Positions 44,293 to 53,062 of a stretch of 60,958 nucleotides of DNA are shown one piece after another. The stretch is from NCBI GenBank assembly GCA_030041095.1, contig JASHON010000134.1, positions 1-60,958 of the forward strand, written 5' to 3'. The notes under the pieces are model-generated. The model worked only from the letters and a program-made list of their open reading frames with translations, ran no database searches and had not been told where the DNA came from. Position 1 is the stretch's first letter. Each line of letters opens with the position of its first letter. The position numbers and the translations under genes are program-made. This DNA is from Terriglobia bacterium (GTDB lineage Bacteria > Acidobacteriota > Terriglobia > UBA7540).

Positions 44293-44961
44293 ATGAAATC
44301 TGATCCTTTGAAAAAGCTTCGAGACGAAGTTTGGGCGGCCAACCTCGAGATTTTCAGATCCGGCCTCGTCACCATGCACAGCGGCAATGCCAGCGGGATC
44401 GACCGGAAGAAAGGATTGGTACTGATTAAGCCCAGCGGCATGGATTACGACAAGCTGCGTCCAGCCGATTTGCCGGTGACCGATCTCTCGGGGCACAAAT
44501 TAAAAGGCCGGCGGAAGCCTTCCGTGGACCTTCCTCACCACCTGTTTCTTTATCACCATTGCCCGGAAATCGGAGGCGTCATTCACACGCACTCCAATTA
44601 CGCAACAGCCCTCGCGCTTCTTGGAAAATCCATCCCCGTCTATCTTACCGCGATTGCCGACGAGTTCGGCGCGGCCATCCCCTGTGCTCCCTACGTGGAC
44701 AATGTCGGAGACCATATCGGCGAGACTATCCTGAAATACCGAAGCGCCGCGCCTGCCATTCTGCTGGGCCATCACGGCGCTTTCGCCTGGGGTCCTACGC
44801 CCCGGGCCGCCCTCAAGGCCGCAGTCATGCTTGAAGATGTTGCCAAAACCTGTTATCTTGCTCTGCTTTTGGGCAAAGCGAAGGCGCTTACGCCCAAAGA
44901 GATCAAAAAGTGGTACGAGCGCTACCACACCACGTATGGACAAACGGAAACTGACGATTGA
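44293..44961 (+). CDS. araD: L-ribulose-5-phosphate 4-epimerase
   Basis: A 222-residue class II aldolase-family epimerase producing D-xylulose-5-phosphate. Motifs: TMHSGNASGID, LIKPSGMDYDKL, GVIHTHSNYATALA (metal His), ILLGHHGAFAWG (metal His) and the AraD-typical C-terminal WYERYHTTYGQ. The length matches AraD (about 230). The last residues TETDD and the stop lie in a GACGATTGA repeat. It comes 172 bp after araB; the gap holds GC-rich repeat-like sequence only. Confidence 0.93.
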   Translation: MKSDPLKKLRDEVWAANLEIFRSGLVTMHSGNASGIDRKKGLVLIKPSGMDYDKLRPADLPVTDLSGHKLKGRRKPSVDLPHHLFLYHHCPEIGGVIHTHSNYATALALLGKSIPVYLTAIADEFGAAIPCAPYVDNVGDHIGETILKYRSAAPAILLGHHGAFAWGPTPRAALKAAVMLEDVAKTCYLALLLGKAKALTPKEIKKWYERYHTTYGQTETDD

Positions 44962-45016
44962 CGCTGTTGACTCCGTGATCTGTTCTTCGATCGACGATCG
45001 TCAAGCGCCAATTGGA
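44950..45016 (+). repeat. GATTG-type inverted repeat at the araD stop codon
   Basis: TGACGATTG near the araD stop is inverted as CGATCGTCA (8 of 9 pairs) before the symporter gene. The right half, CGTCAAGCGCCAATTGG on this strand, is the complement of the repeat at the stop of the permease at 7554. Confidence 0.5.
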
Positions 45017-45029
45017 ATGTGAGCTCTTT

Positions 45030-46751
45030 ATGACGCATCTTCCCTGGACTGTTCCCGCTCTGTTGCTACTGGCGGCATCGCACGTTCTCTCACCCAAGGC
45101 CGTAGACTTCGTGGTGATCGTTGTTTACTTCGTGATGGTGCTGGGAATCGGTTTCTATCTGAAGAAATACACGAAGAGTGGCGAGGACTTTTTCCTGGCC
45201 GGACGGGAAATGACGGCCTGGGTGGCCGGCCTGGCTTTTCTTTCAGCCAATCTTGGCTCGCTCGAATTGATGGGCTGGGCCGGAGCGTCTGCCGAATACG
45301 GTATTCTGGCCGCGCATTGGTACTGGATCGGAGCCATCCCGGCCATGGTGTTTCTTGGCGTAGTGATGATTCCGTTCTACTACATTTGCAAAACACACTC
45401 TGTTCCCGGCTACCTGAACCTGCGCTACGATCGCGCGACGAGCGGTCTGGGCGCCATCTGCCTGGCCGTCATTACGATTCTGACTTCGGGCGTTAATATG
45501 TTTGCCATGGCGCTGGTGCTCAATGTCCTGCTTGGATGGAACATCAACGTCAGCATTTGGGTTTCGTCCCTCGTGGTGGGCGTTTACGTGGCGGCAGGCG
45601 GCCTGTTTTCCGCCATCTTCAACGAAGTGGTGCAATTCTTTCTGATCTGGTTCGGATCGCTGCTGATTCCGATTCTGGGAATGATTGAAACGGGGGGTTG
45701 GAACGGCCTCGTGGCGCGCATCCGTGCTCGCTTCCCTTACCAGGACTTCACGCATTTGTGGCGGGGGCTCGGCCACTTCAGCAGCAACCCCATGGGCATC
45801 CATTGGACGGGAATCGTCTTCGGCCTGGGCATGGTACTTTCGTTCGGTTATTGGACCACGGACTTTCTGGTGGTGCAGCGCGTGCTGAGCGCCAGAGACG
45901 TGCGCGCAGCAAAGATGGCGCCGATCATTGCCTCCTTTTTTAAAATGGCAATTCCGCTGATCGTCATTTTACCGGGATTGCTGGCGCTCGGAGTCCTTCC
46001 GTTTCACCTGGTGCCGCAAAGCACTGCGCATGCGGGACAATACACCTACAATGACGTTCTCCCGCTCATGCTGGGGCGATATTGCGGTCCCGGACTTTTA
46101 GGCTTGGGCATCACAGCGCTCATCGCCGGCTTCATGTCCGGCATGGCCGGGAACACCAGCGCATTCTCCACGGTGTGGACCTACGACATTTACCGCGCCT
46201 TTATCCGCAAGGACGAGTCAGATGAGCACTACGTCAGCATGGGCCGGTGGTCCACACTCGTTGGCGTCGTCGTTTCAATCGGCGCCGCGTACTTGGTGAT
46301 GCAATTTGCCAGCATCATGGACTACGTTCAGGCGCTCTTCAGCTTTTTCGATTCTCCGCTCTTTGGCACCATCATCCTGGGGATGATGTGGAAGCGGACC
46401 ACGCCGAAGGGGGCTTTTTGGGGCCTGGCGGCCGGGGTGGGCTCGTCAGTGGCGATGTTCGTGGCGGTCAAGGTGAATCCTCACCTGCTCGCTGTCTTCG
46501 CTCTCTCGTCGCACGCCCAGGTTATGGCCGATAATATGTATCGGGCCTTGTGGTCATGGCTCATCTGCGTAGGTGTGACGGTGGGCGTTACGCTCTTCAC
46601 TTCACCGCGCAAAGAAGGGGAATTGACCAGCTTGGTTTACGGCCTTACCGAACTGCCTTCCGAAGGGCACCTGCCGCTTGTGAAGCGGCCGATCTTCTGG
46701 GGCGCAGTTGCGATGGCCGCTCTGGTGGCGCTGCAGATCATTTTCTGGTAG
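45030..46751 (+). CDS. Sodium/solute symporter (SSS family), probable sugar importer
   Basis: A 573-residue inner-membrane protein with about 13-14 helices, typical of SGLT-like SSS transporters: SGEDFFLAGREMTAWVAGLAFLSANLGSLELMGWAGASAEYG (first helices with the sodium site), FLGVVMIPFYY, GYLNLRYD, and the mid-region GYWTTDFLVVQRVLSARD. SANLGSLELMGWAG is characteristic of the sugar subgroup. Position at the end of the ara operon suggests L-arabinose uptake. The ATG at 45030 is used; an earlier start at 45012 adds six residues. Confidence 0.92.
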   Translation: MTHLPWTVPALLLLAASHVLSPKAVDFVVIVVYFVMVLGIGFYLKKYTKSGEDFFLAGREMTAWVAGLAFLSANLGSLELMGWAGASAEYGILAAHWYWIGAIPAMVFLGVVMIPFYYICKTHSVPGYLNLRYDRATSGLGAICLAVITILTSGVNMFAMALVLNVLLGWNINVSIWVSSLVVGVYVAAGGLFSAIFNEVVQFFLIWFGSLLIPILGMIETGGWNGLVARIRARFPYQDFTHLWRGLGHFSSNPMGIHWTGIVFGLGMVLSFGYWTTDFLVVQRVLSARDVRAAKMAPIIASFFKMAIPLIVILPGLLALGVLPFHLVPQSTAHAGQYTYNDVLPLMLGRYCGPGLLGLGITALIAGFMSGMAGNTSAFSTVWTYDIYRAFIRKDESDEHYVSMGRWSTLVGVVVSIGAAYLVMQFASIMDYVQALFSFFDSPLFGTIILGMMWKRTTPKGAFWGLAAGVGSSVAMFVAVKVNPHLLAVFALSSHAQVMADNMYRALWSWLICVGVTVGVTLFTSPRKEGELTSLVYGLTELPSEGHLPLVKRPIFWGAVAMAALVALQIIFW

Positions 46752-46807
46752 AGCGGGCCCGACGCCCCCTCCCGCGCCGGTCAGACGTTACCGACGCCAT
46801 TTCAGCC

Positions 46808-46941
46808 GGCTGCACAGGCTGCGGAAAAACTCGACGCCGCTGCGAACGTAGTGCCGGCCTCTGTTGAATTGAAGGGAGTTGCCGGCTGGAAGCCGGTGCT
46901 ACGTCAACTCCCGAAAGAGTTTCTCCGCAGCCTGTACAGCC
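46808..46941. mobile_element. MITE-like palindromic repeat element with 25-bp inverted ends
   Basis: GGCTGCACAGGCTGCGGAAA (46808 onward) is inverted at the right end (46917-46941, 23 of 25 pairs). The interior holds TTGAATTGAAGGGAGTTGCC and GGCTGGAAGCCGG, itself a short hairpin. It has no reading frame. It sits between the convergent symporter and aldose epimerase genes and may act as a bidirectional terminator. A truncated copy is at 1649-1752. Confidence 0.8.
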
Positions 46942-47004
46942 CAAGCACGTTGGCGCGTTTGAGTTACTCTCCCCAGTAGCTGCAGTTCCAGGACAAGCTG
47001 CGGC

Positions 47005-48150
47005 CTACCGCGAGGTCAGGAATTTGAAAACCGTGGTTTGATGGAATGTTTGGCCGGGTTTCAGCTCCGTTGTGGGGAAATGAGGTTGGTTGGGCGAATC
47101 GGGGAAATGCTGCGTCTCAAACGTGAACGCTGAACGGTGACCGTAAACTCCCCCTATTCCATGGATCGTGCCGTCCAGGAAGTTGCCCGTATAGAGCTGC
47201 ACGCCAGGCTCTGTGGTAAACACTTCCAACTCGCGCCCTGATTTTGGACTAACTGCGCGTGCGGCGAACTCCAGGCCGGGACCTTTGCGGTTCAGGATCC
47301 AATTGTCATCGTAACCCCTCGCGAATTTAAGCTGCTGATTGCCCTCGTTGATTCGCTCGCCGATCCGCGTGAGTTTACGGAAGTCAAATGGAGTGCCGTC
47401 CACGCTCTCGATCTTCCCCGTTGGAATCATCACGTCGTTGATCGGCGTAAAGGAGTCGGCGTTGATCAGGACCGCTTCGTCCAGTATGCTGCCGCTTCCC
47501 GCTCCGTCGAGATTGAAATATGAGTGATTGGTCAGGTTGATGACCGTGTCTCTGTCGGTTGTGGCAGTATAGTCGATTGTTAATGCATTGTCATTTTTAA
47601 GCGTGTAGACCACTTTCACGTGCAAGTCGCCCGGGAAGCCTTCTTCGCCGTTTTTGCTGAAGTAAGTAAGCTCGACGGCCGGGAGCGGTCCAGCGAGCTC
47701 GTGCGCTTTCCACACCTTCTTGTCGAAACCTTCGGGACCACCGTGCAGGCAATTCGGGCCGTCGTTGATGGGGAGATGGTATTCCACGCCGTCCAGATGG
47801 AATCTGCCGTTGGCGATTCGATTGGCATAACGGCCGACGGTGGCGCCGAAGAACGGATCGTTGCCGAGATAGCCGGTCATGCTGTCAAAGCCCAGGACCA
47901 CGTCGGCCATTTTGCCGTGGCGGTCGGGCACGTCAATCGATTGAATTCTTGCCCCATACGTGATGATGCCCACTTTCATCCCATGCGAGTTCGTTAGCGT
48001 GTACAGATCGACCGGCGTTCCATCCGGCATTTTCCCGAATTGACTCATAGTGATTCCTTGTCTCGAAATTGACTTGGCTGCGGCCATCACTCCCCAAAAG
48101 ACGAATGCGACGACCGGCAAAATCACCCAAGGGTTTTTGATGCGCGACAC
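47005..48150 (-). CDS. Aldose 1-epimerase (galactose mutarotase), exported or membrane-anchored
   Basis: A 381-residue mutarotase. Residues about 7-27 (WVILPVVAFVFWGVMAAAKS) are a signal peptide or anchor. The GalM fold follows: NSHGMKVGIITYGARIQSIDVPDRHG, DPFFGATVGRYANRI, NGPNCLHGG-like INDGPNCLHGGPEGFDKKVW, INLTNHSYFNLDG (catalytic His), and TEPGVQLYTGNFLDG (Glu). It probably equilibrates anomers of sugars freed in the periplasm, such as arabinose from GH127. It converges on the symporter gene with the MITE-like element between them. Confidence 0.93.
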   Translation of the reverse strand: MSRIKNPWVILPVVAFVFWGVMAAAKSISRQGITMSQFGKMPDGTPVDLYTLTNSHGMKVGIITYGARIQSIDVPDRHGKMADVVLGFDSMTGYLGNDPFFGATVGRYANRIANGRFHLDGVEYHLPINDGPNCLHGGPEGFDKKVWKAHELAGPLPAVELTYFSKNGEEGFPGDLHVKVVYTLKNDNALTIDYTATTDRDTVINLTNHSYFNLDGAGSGSILDEAVLINADSFTPINDVMIPTGKIESVDGTPFDFRKLTRIGERINEGNQQLKFARGYDDNWILNRKGPGLEFAARAVSPKSGRELEVFTTEPGVQLYTGNFLDGTIHGIGGVYGHRSAFTFETQHFPDSPNQPHFPTTELKPGQTFHQTTVFKFLTSR

Positions 48151-48161
48151 AGCGACTCCTT

Positions 48162-48340
48162 TTACAGGCGTTCAATCCTGATCCGGCGCGCCTGGGCTAT
48201 AGGCATTGCCAGGTGCAAGGCGCCTGAGGAAACTTCGGCGCGTGAAGCCCTTCCGTGCCGGACTCGGTATTTTCCTCCCGCAAGCCGCTCAATGTCAATT
48301 TCGGCGGTCCGGATTATGTCTGCCCGGACTGTCACGTCGG
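48162..48340 (-). pseudogene. Possible 3' remnant of a gene upstream of the mutarotase
   Basis: On the minus strand the last roughly 60 codons (DVTVRADIIRTAEIDIERLA, then GKYRVRH, ending HLAMPIAQARRIRIERL) look protein-like and end 11 bp before the mutarotase start, as an operon partner would. Upstream they run into antisense of the decayed TPR gene. The parent family is not recognised. Confidence 0.3.
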
Positions 48341-48673
48341 ACAATTTCCGGCGGAAGCGCTTGAATCGCGAGGACGGCTGGGTGAGGCAGGGGACGAAGA
48401 TCGGAAAACAAATTCGATAAGAGACGATGCCAGTTTCGCGCAAGGTTACCTGGGACTCGGCATCGCGTACAACGCCGCGGGGCAGCATGCGGAAGCGATC
48501 AAGCCACTCGAGAAATGCGTCAAGATGGATGCACCCAATCCGGCCACTACCAGCTTGCCATCGCCTACGCCCGCACCGGCCAAAAGCAAGCATCAGCCGA
48601 GCAGCTTGTTCTGCTTCGCGAGACAACCGCTCGCGAAACCAAGAATAGCGTGGCCACTACGCGGAAGACCTGA
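48341..48673 (+). pseudogene. Decayed TPR-repeat protein gene with a frameshift
   Basis: One frame reads DDASFAQGYLGLGIAYNAAG, then QHAEAIKPLEKCVKMDAPNP; the next frame, from about 48545, continues HYQLAIAYARTGQKQASAEQ, then LVLLRETTARETKNSVATT, and ends at TGA 48673. Both halves are clear tetratricopeptide repeats in the right order, so a single frameshift near 48537-48545 has split the gene. No start or ribosome-binding site remains, and the 5' part is missing. Confidence 0.8.
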
Positions 48674-48691
48674 TGCAGCCGCATCAAACCG

Positions 48692-48724
48692 TTGAGCCAT
48701 CGAATCAATGATTCAATCTCTCAA
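48692..48724. repeat. Palindrome containing the stop codon of the 59-residue gene
   Basis: TTGAG (48692-48696) pairs with CTCAA (48720-48724) around GAATCAATGATTCAAT. It is the same AATGATTCAAT core as the hairpins at the hisS and aspS stops. Confidence 0.6.
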
Positions 48725-48900
48725 TGCCAAGGGAACGGGTACATGATCCATCCGAGCGCAATGGCGATGCCCATGAAGAGTGCGAAAGACTTTATGCCGT
48801 AAAAAATCTTCTCGCGCAGGGTTTCCTTGTTGAGGGTGGCAAAGACGACGGAGACCAATAAGGAGAAAAGCGTCATGGCCGAGAAGTGGTAAATCACCAT
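48721..48900 (-). CDS. Small membrane protein of 59 residues
   Basis: An ATG-started frame 3 nt after the stop of the DUF6677-like gene, with GGGAGAAAG about 10 nt upstream inside that gene. It reads MVIYHFSAMTLFSLLVSVVF, then ATLNKETLREKIFYGIKS, then FALFMGIAIALGWIMYPFPW. Two hydrophobic helices are joined by a charged loop. It is not recognised as a known family. Tight spacing suggests it works with the upstream membrane protein. Confidence 0.65.
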   Translation of the reverse strand: MVIYHFSAMTLFSLLVSVVFATLNKETLREKIFYGIKSFALFMGIAIALGWIMYPFPWH

Positions 48901-48903
48901 ACG

Positions 48904-49365
48904 CTAGGACTTTCTCCCTACCGCAATGTCGAAAGCATCGAGCAGGGCAAGAACGTTTAGCATTCCCGCAGAGACCAGATAGGCCGTGCCATAATCCGCG
49001 CTAGTGAAAAACGGGTTGCCGCCTCCGTAGCCAAAAAACTTGGCCAACATCATGGGAAGGCCCACTGACAGCTCGCTGAAAAATCCAAGCCGCTCCAGGA
49101 TGGACTGCGACGAGATTGAGAAGAACGTGCCCTGCATCAACAGGCCGAAGATGAACATGGCGACGATGGCGACGAAAAGAATAACCGCACGCCAGCGTTT
49201 CTTCAATCGCCAATGTCCCAAGCCGGGAACGAGCCAGGCCGCTACACAGAGTCCGGCCAGCCGGCCGAAGCTCGGCTTCGCTGCGGCGGGGCGAGCGCGC
49301 TCCTGGGCCTCAGTCTTGGTTGCGCCGGAAGCGGAGCGTTGAGCGTTTCGGGATGGGGGAGGCAT
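48904..49365 (-). CDS. DUF6677-like membrane protein
   Basis: A 153-residue protein. After a hydrophilic, basic N-terminal region come about three membrane helices: AGLCVAAWLVPGLGHWRLKKRWRAVILFVAI (the PGLGHWxLK turn is typical of the family), MFIFGLLMQGTFFSI, and GTAYLVSAGMLNVLALLDAFDIAVG at the end. ALLDAFDIAVG-type C-termini occur in bacterial proteins of unknown function from Acidobacteriota. The start is uncertain (49365 or 49407), and neither has a strong ribosome-binding site. Confidence 0.65.
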   Translation of the reverse strand: MPPPSRNAQRSASGATKTEAQERARPAAAKPSFGRLAGLCVAAWLVPGLGHWRLKKRWRAVILFVAIVAMFIFGLLMQGTFFSISSQSILERLGFFSELSVGLPMMLAKFFGYGGGNPFFTSADYGTAYLVSAGMLNVLALLDAFDIAVGRKS

Positions 49366-49615
49366 TAGGAAGTTATCAGAGATCAGCTTCCAGAAATCAG
49401 CCCGCACAAGCCTGCCACAGGCTTTCGGGTAGCTCTAGACTTCGCTCGGAGAAGCCAGTCACGCGACTTTCTTCCGAGCGAGTACCAAGTTAACACATCT
49501 CGGAATGGGGCGGCAAGGGAACTGGCCGGTCGCAGCTCACCGACCCGTGGCGACGGGGAAGCAAAGGGCAGCGGGCCCCTTATTCTCTACGATCCGCGAA
49601 CAACGGACCGCCCGG

Positions 49616-52444
49616 CTACTCCGGGTCCGGGGGGAAGACCGCATGGCGCGGTGGCGGCATGGGGACATTTCCTTTGCGCTCGCGCCAGAGGATGGCGTTG
49701 AGCACTGCGGCATTCGCCTGGTCGGCGTGGGTGAAATCCATGCGAGCGGAAGCGCGCGCGCCGGGGGCGTTCGGCAAATTGACGCGGTAGATTAAGCCGT
49801 TGTTCCGATTTCGATAATCCGCCGTAAAGGGAGGCTGATCGCCCGGTCCTGCAAACATCGGCGCTGTCACCGCGGCGTGGGCGTCGTCAACATTCATGGG
49901 AGGCAGCCCGAGCAGCACTTCCATCGTGCGAACCATACTGACGGTTGTATAGAAGTGGCTATCGACGAAAGGACGTGATGCCGAGCCGGGAGAATATTTG
50001 CTGATGACGAGGACGGTCGACCGATGGGCGTCAACGTGATCGGGGCCACTCTGGGAGTCGTCTTCCAGAATGAAAATGGCTGTATCGTCCCAATACGAGC
50101 TATGCGAAACGGCGTCCACGACGCGGCCCACAGCGAGATCATTATCAGCCACGGAAGCCTCGGGCTTTGGCATGCCTGGCCGCGTGCCTGCAGTATGGTC
50201 GTTGGGCAGACGAAGGATCACGAACTGGGGAAGCCGCTCGTTTGCTGCCAATCCTTCCTGCCGTGCCCGGACGAATTTCCGAAACTCGTTCAGGAACTCG
50301 TCCACGCGCAACTGGTCGGGATAATCAAGCCTGAAATCGGCATAGCGAGGATCGAAGTGCCCCTCAAGCGCAGGCATCGTGGCCACATCACGCGCGAGGA
50401 TGGGGATCGGCCAGAGCCATGGGCTCGGCGAGCCGCGCGGATCACCCACATTGGGCGGCAGCGGCTGGCCGTGATCGATAAACGAGCGCGAGCACGCCAA
50501 GCCTTGCGCGAGCGGTGTGCCGAGCAGCGGCGACTGCGAAGCATGAAACTCATTACACCACAGCGAGGAGACGAATTCGCCGTAATTCCGGTGCGTCAGG
50601 CCGTGTCGCGCGACATTGTCCCAGATATAGCCCGTTCCGGGCTCGTCCACATCCGGCTGGTCTTCTAAGATCGGAAAGCCGTTGTTCACCACTCCTTCGT
50701 AATCGTAATGGCGCTCACGGCTGCGGTAACCGATCTCCCACGTCCGTTCCGTATAGTCGCTGTCAATAGCGGCCATGGACCAAACGTGCCCATTTCCTGA
50801 AACTTCGCCGCTGCAATAGAAATTATCGAGAGTGCCGAACTGCCGGGCCAGCTTGTGTTCGTTGGGCGTAATGTCCCAGCCATACATGGTGAGGGCCGGG
50901 TCGCCGTTGCCGGGTTTCAAGTCGCCGAAAATCTGGTCGTAAGTCCGGTTTTCCTTGATGATGTAAATCACATGCTTAATAGGATTGCCACTCTGCGCAA
51001 AACGAATGGCGCCCAGCTTTCCGTTCATCAAGTTGCTTTCTTGAACCGAGCGGGTGAGAGACGGCAGGCGGGTCAGCGTTTCTTGAATGCTCACCCGGCC
51101 GAGCGAGCCGTGGATGAGTGTTGCGATATAACGGAATCGAGGGTGGCCGTGGTCGTAGCGCGCTCCAGCCGGCGATGGCAGCGCATTCGGGCCAGTGCCG
51201 CGTCCCTTGCCCGTGGCGATGAACAGGCTGTCGCCTTCAACTTTCAACGCAGTGGGATACCACTCCGTCGGAATAAAGCCAATGGGCTGAGCTTCGCCGA
51301 AGCTGACAGGAGCATCGGGGCTTGTCCACGCTGACGTTTTGCACACTGCCACAGCGTCGGCGGCAGCGTCCGCAACAAAAAGGAATTTGCCATCACCGGT
51401 TTCGGCCAGTGCGTCCGGCACTGTCCCACCGTATCGTTCCCCCGGCAGTTTAGTAGAGATGTATCCGAGCACAGCTCCGGTGGCCACACGAATCACGGCA
51501 ACCTTATCCGCATTAGCGAGTGTGACATAAACGAATTTTTGATCGGGGCTCAGCAGCAGCGCGGAGGGATGAGTGCCGGGGGCATGTGGGTCGTCGGGCC
51601 GGAGGAGAGGAATAAATCGCGACACCTTTCCGCTTGAAAGATCCAGCTCCGCCACTTCTGAAGCGTTCCAGAGAGTGCAAAATCCTGTTCGCCCGTCGCG
51701 CGTGACTACCACCCCATACGGATAGGAGGCCGGAACGTAGGGACCGGTGCTAAGATCAAACCGATGCAGGATCCTTCCAGTCGATCCATCGATCAGCAGC
51801 GCGTCATCAGCGAGATTATTGGCAACGAGCAAATCATCGGTTGCGCCCTGTGGCACAACCGCCAGCCCTGCCGGATAGGGTACCAGCATGCCCGGCGGAA
51901 GCGCGCGGGAAAGCTTCAGAGCGCGGTGGCCCGGGTCCAAGGTTTGGAGCGGTATTTTCAAGAAACCTGCAAATAACGGATGACCGTCGCGAAACTCGTA
52001 GATCCCAATGCCGTTACCTGTGTCACCAGGCCGCGCGCCGGCCGGGTCGGTCATAGAAGCAAACGAAGCATAAAGGCGCTGGCCATGAGAGCCGAACGCG
52101 AGGCCGAGAAAAAACGTCTGGTGCGCATGGGGATAAAGGCGAGCGTCAGGGTAATCGCCCAACTCCTGCGTTCGAGCGTTCAGGATGGCGATGGATTCCG
52201 CCCCGCCGGATTCTTCCGTGCCATAACCGTTGTTCAGGACAGCGAGATATTTTCCATTCGGGCTCAATGCAAGAGCAGTGGGGAAACTGTTCGTGCTCTG
52301 CGGATGGGCTGGGACCGGCGATTGTAGCAGTTTTCCGGTGGGCAGATGGATAACCTTGGAGCCGCTTTCTTTGGACGTGTTGGTACAAGCGCCGCAGGGA
52401 ATAAGGACCACGCACAACACGGCAAGCAGGAATTTCAGCCGCAA
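49616..52444 (-). CDS. Lipoprotein with YncE-type beta-propeller and phosphoesterase domain
   Basis: A 942-residue envelope protein. Residues 1-20 are a lipoprotein signal (VVLIPCGAC). The N-terminal half is a YncE-like beta-propeller with repeats such as PTALALSPNGKYLAVLNNG, YPYGVVVTRDGRTGFCTLWN and HPSALLLSPDQKFVYVTLAN. The C-terminal half resembles phosphoesterase/alkaline phosphatase-family proteins (VIYIIKENRTYDQIFGDLKP, DDTAIFILEDDSQSGPDHVDAHR). The metal-site Asp/His residues of the second half are visible, but the substrate is unknown. TTG start with GAGGAG 6 nt upstream. Proteins of this fused form are known as a bifunctional YncE/alkaline phosphatase group. Confidence 0.88.
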   Translation of the reverse strand: MRLKFLLAVLCVVLIPCGACTNTSKESGSKVIHLPTGKLLQSPVPAHPQSTNSFPTALALSPNGKYLAVLNNGYGTEESGGAESIAILNARTQELGDYPDARLYPHAHQTFFLGLAFGSHGQRLYASFASMTDPAGARPGDTGNGIGIYEFRDGHPLFAGFLKIPLQTLDPGHRALKLSRALPPGMLVPYPAGLAVVPQGATDDLLVANNLADDALLIDGSTGRILHRFDLSTGPYVPASYPYGVVVTRDGRTGFCTLWNASEVAELDLSSGKVSRFIPLLRPDDPHAPGTHPSALLLSPDQKFVYVTLANADKVAVIRVATGAVLGYISTKLPGERYGGTVPDALAETGDGKFLFVADAAADAVAVCKTSAWTSPDAPVSFGEAQPIGFIPTEWYPTALKVEGDSLFIATGKGRGTGPNALPSPAGARYDHGHPRFRYIATLIHGSLGRVSIQETLTRLPSLTRSVQESNLMNGKLGAIRFAQSGNPIKHVIYIIKENRTYDQIFGDLKPGNGDPALTMYGWDITPNEHKLARQFGTLDNFYCSGEVSGNGHVWSMAAIDSDYTERTWEIGYRSRERHYDYEGVVNNGFPILEDQPDVDEPGTGYIWDNVARHGLTHRNYGEFVSSLWCNEFHASQSPLLGTPLAQGLACSRSFIDHGQPLPPNVGDPRGSPSPWLWPIPILARDVATMPALEGHFDPRYADFRLDYPDQLRVDEFLNEFRKFVRARQEGLAANERLPQFVILRLPNDHTAGTRPGMPKPEASVADNDLAVGRVVDAVSHSSYWDDTAIFILEDDSQSGPDHVDAHRSTVLVISKYSPGSASRPFVDSHFYTTVSMVRTMEVLLGLPPMNVDDAHAAVTAPMFAGPGDQPPFTADYRNRNNGLIYRVNLPNAPGARASARMDFTHADQANAAVLNAILWRERKGNVPMPPPRHAVFPPDPE

Positions 52445-52580
52445 GATGGCTCCTCGGTTATCGCTTCTGTAGAATTACCGAAATAGAAGCGCCTTCAATG
52501 GTTGAGCTCTCCATCGCTCCCACCACTGCCGCTTCCTCGCCGGGTAACAGCCAGGTGTCCCTCTGACCGGTCACTCGCCG

Positions 52581-52994
52581 TCAGAACTCGAACGCGAACG
52601 CAAGCCCTTTTGTCTTCCGATCCACCAATAGGCCCTCCGGCGGCTCCCGATGATTAATGCGGACCGTCACTTTGACAGTTTCAGAGCCTTCCGACTCTGC
52701 CTGAACGATCTTAAATGACGTGATCTTTCCATAATCGCCTTCCGGTCCCCAGTCGTGCATGAAGTCGCCAAAGGCGTAAGACGGAACGGGCTGCCAGAGC
52801 TTATAAGCTTTCTGGTAATTGCCCTTTTCGAGCGTGGTGAGAAAAGTTGTGACGGCCCGTTCCTCGGGATAATCCCAAAACTCTCGAACCGCGATTCCTA
52901 TCACAACCGCGATGATAATGATGAGAAGCCACAGAGGAACGTACTTGAAGATTCCCGTTTTGGGTCTTGGAGGTCTCGCGTCGAGAAGGGTCAT
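52581..52994 (-). CDS. Single-pass membrane protein with NTF2-like outer domain, unknown function
   Basis: A 137-residue protein with one helix at about 20-37 (PLWLLIIIIAVVIGIAVREFW) and a C-terminal domain of about 90 residues (AVTTFLTTLEKGNYQKAYKL, VRINHREPPEGLLVDRKTKGLAFAFEF), which resembles small NTF2-like folds (SnoaL/DUF4864-like). It is probably periplasmic and anchored. It lies downstream of the transpeptidase gene on the same strand (68-bp gap). Confidence 0.55.
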   Translation of the reverse strand: MTLLDARPPRPKTGIFKYVPLWLLIIIIAVVIGIAVREFWDYPEERAVTTFLTTLEKGNYQKAYKLWQPVPSYAFGDFMHDWGPEGDYGKITSFKIVQAESEGSETVKVTVRINHREPPEGLLVDRKTKGLAFAFEF

Positions 52995-53062
52995 GGCTCG
53001 CCGGTGTGGGTCATGGAGCTTGGCCGAAGTGACGAAATCAAAAGTGACTTATCCGTCGCTGG

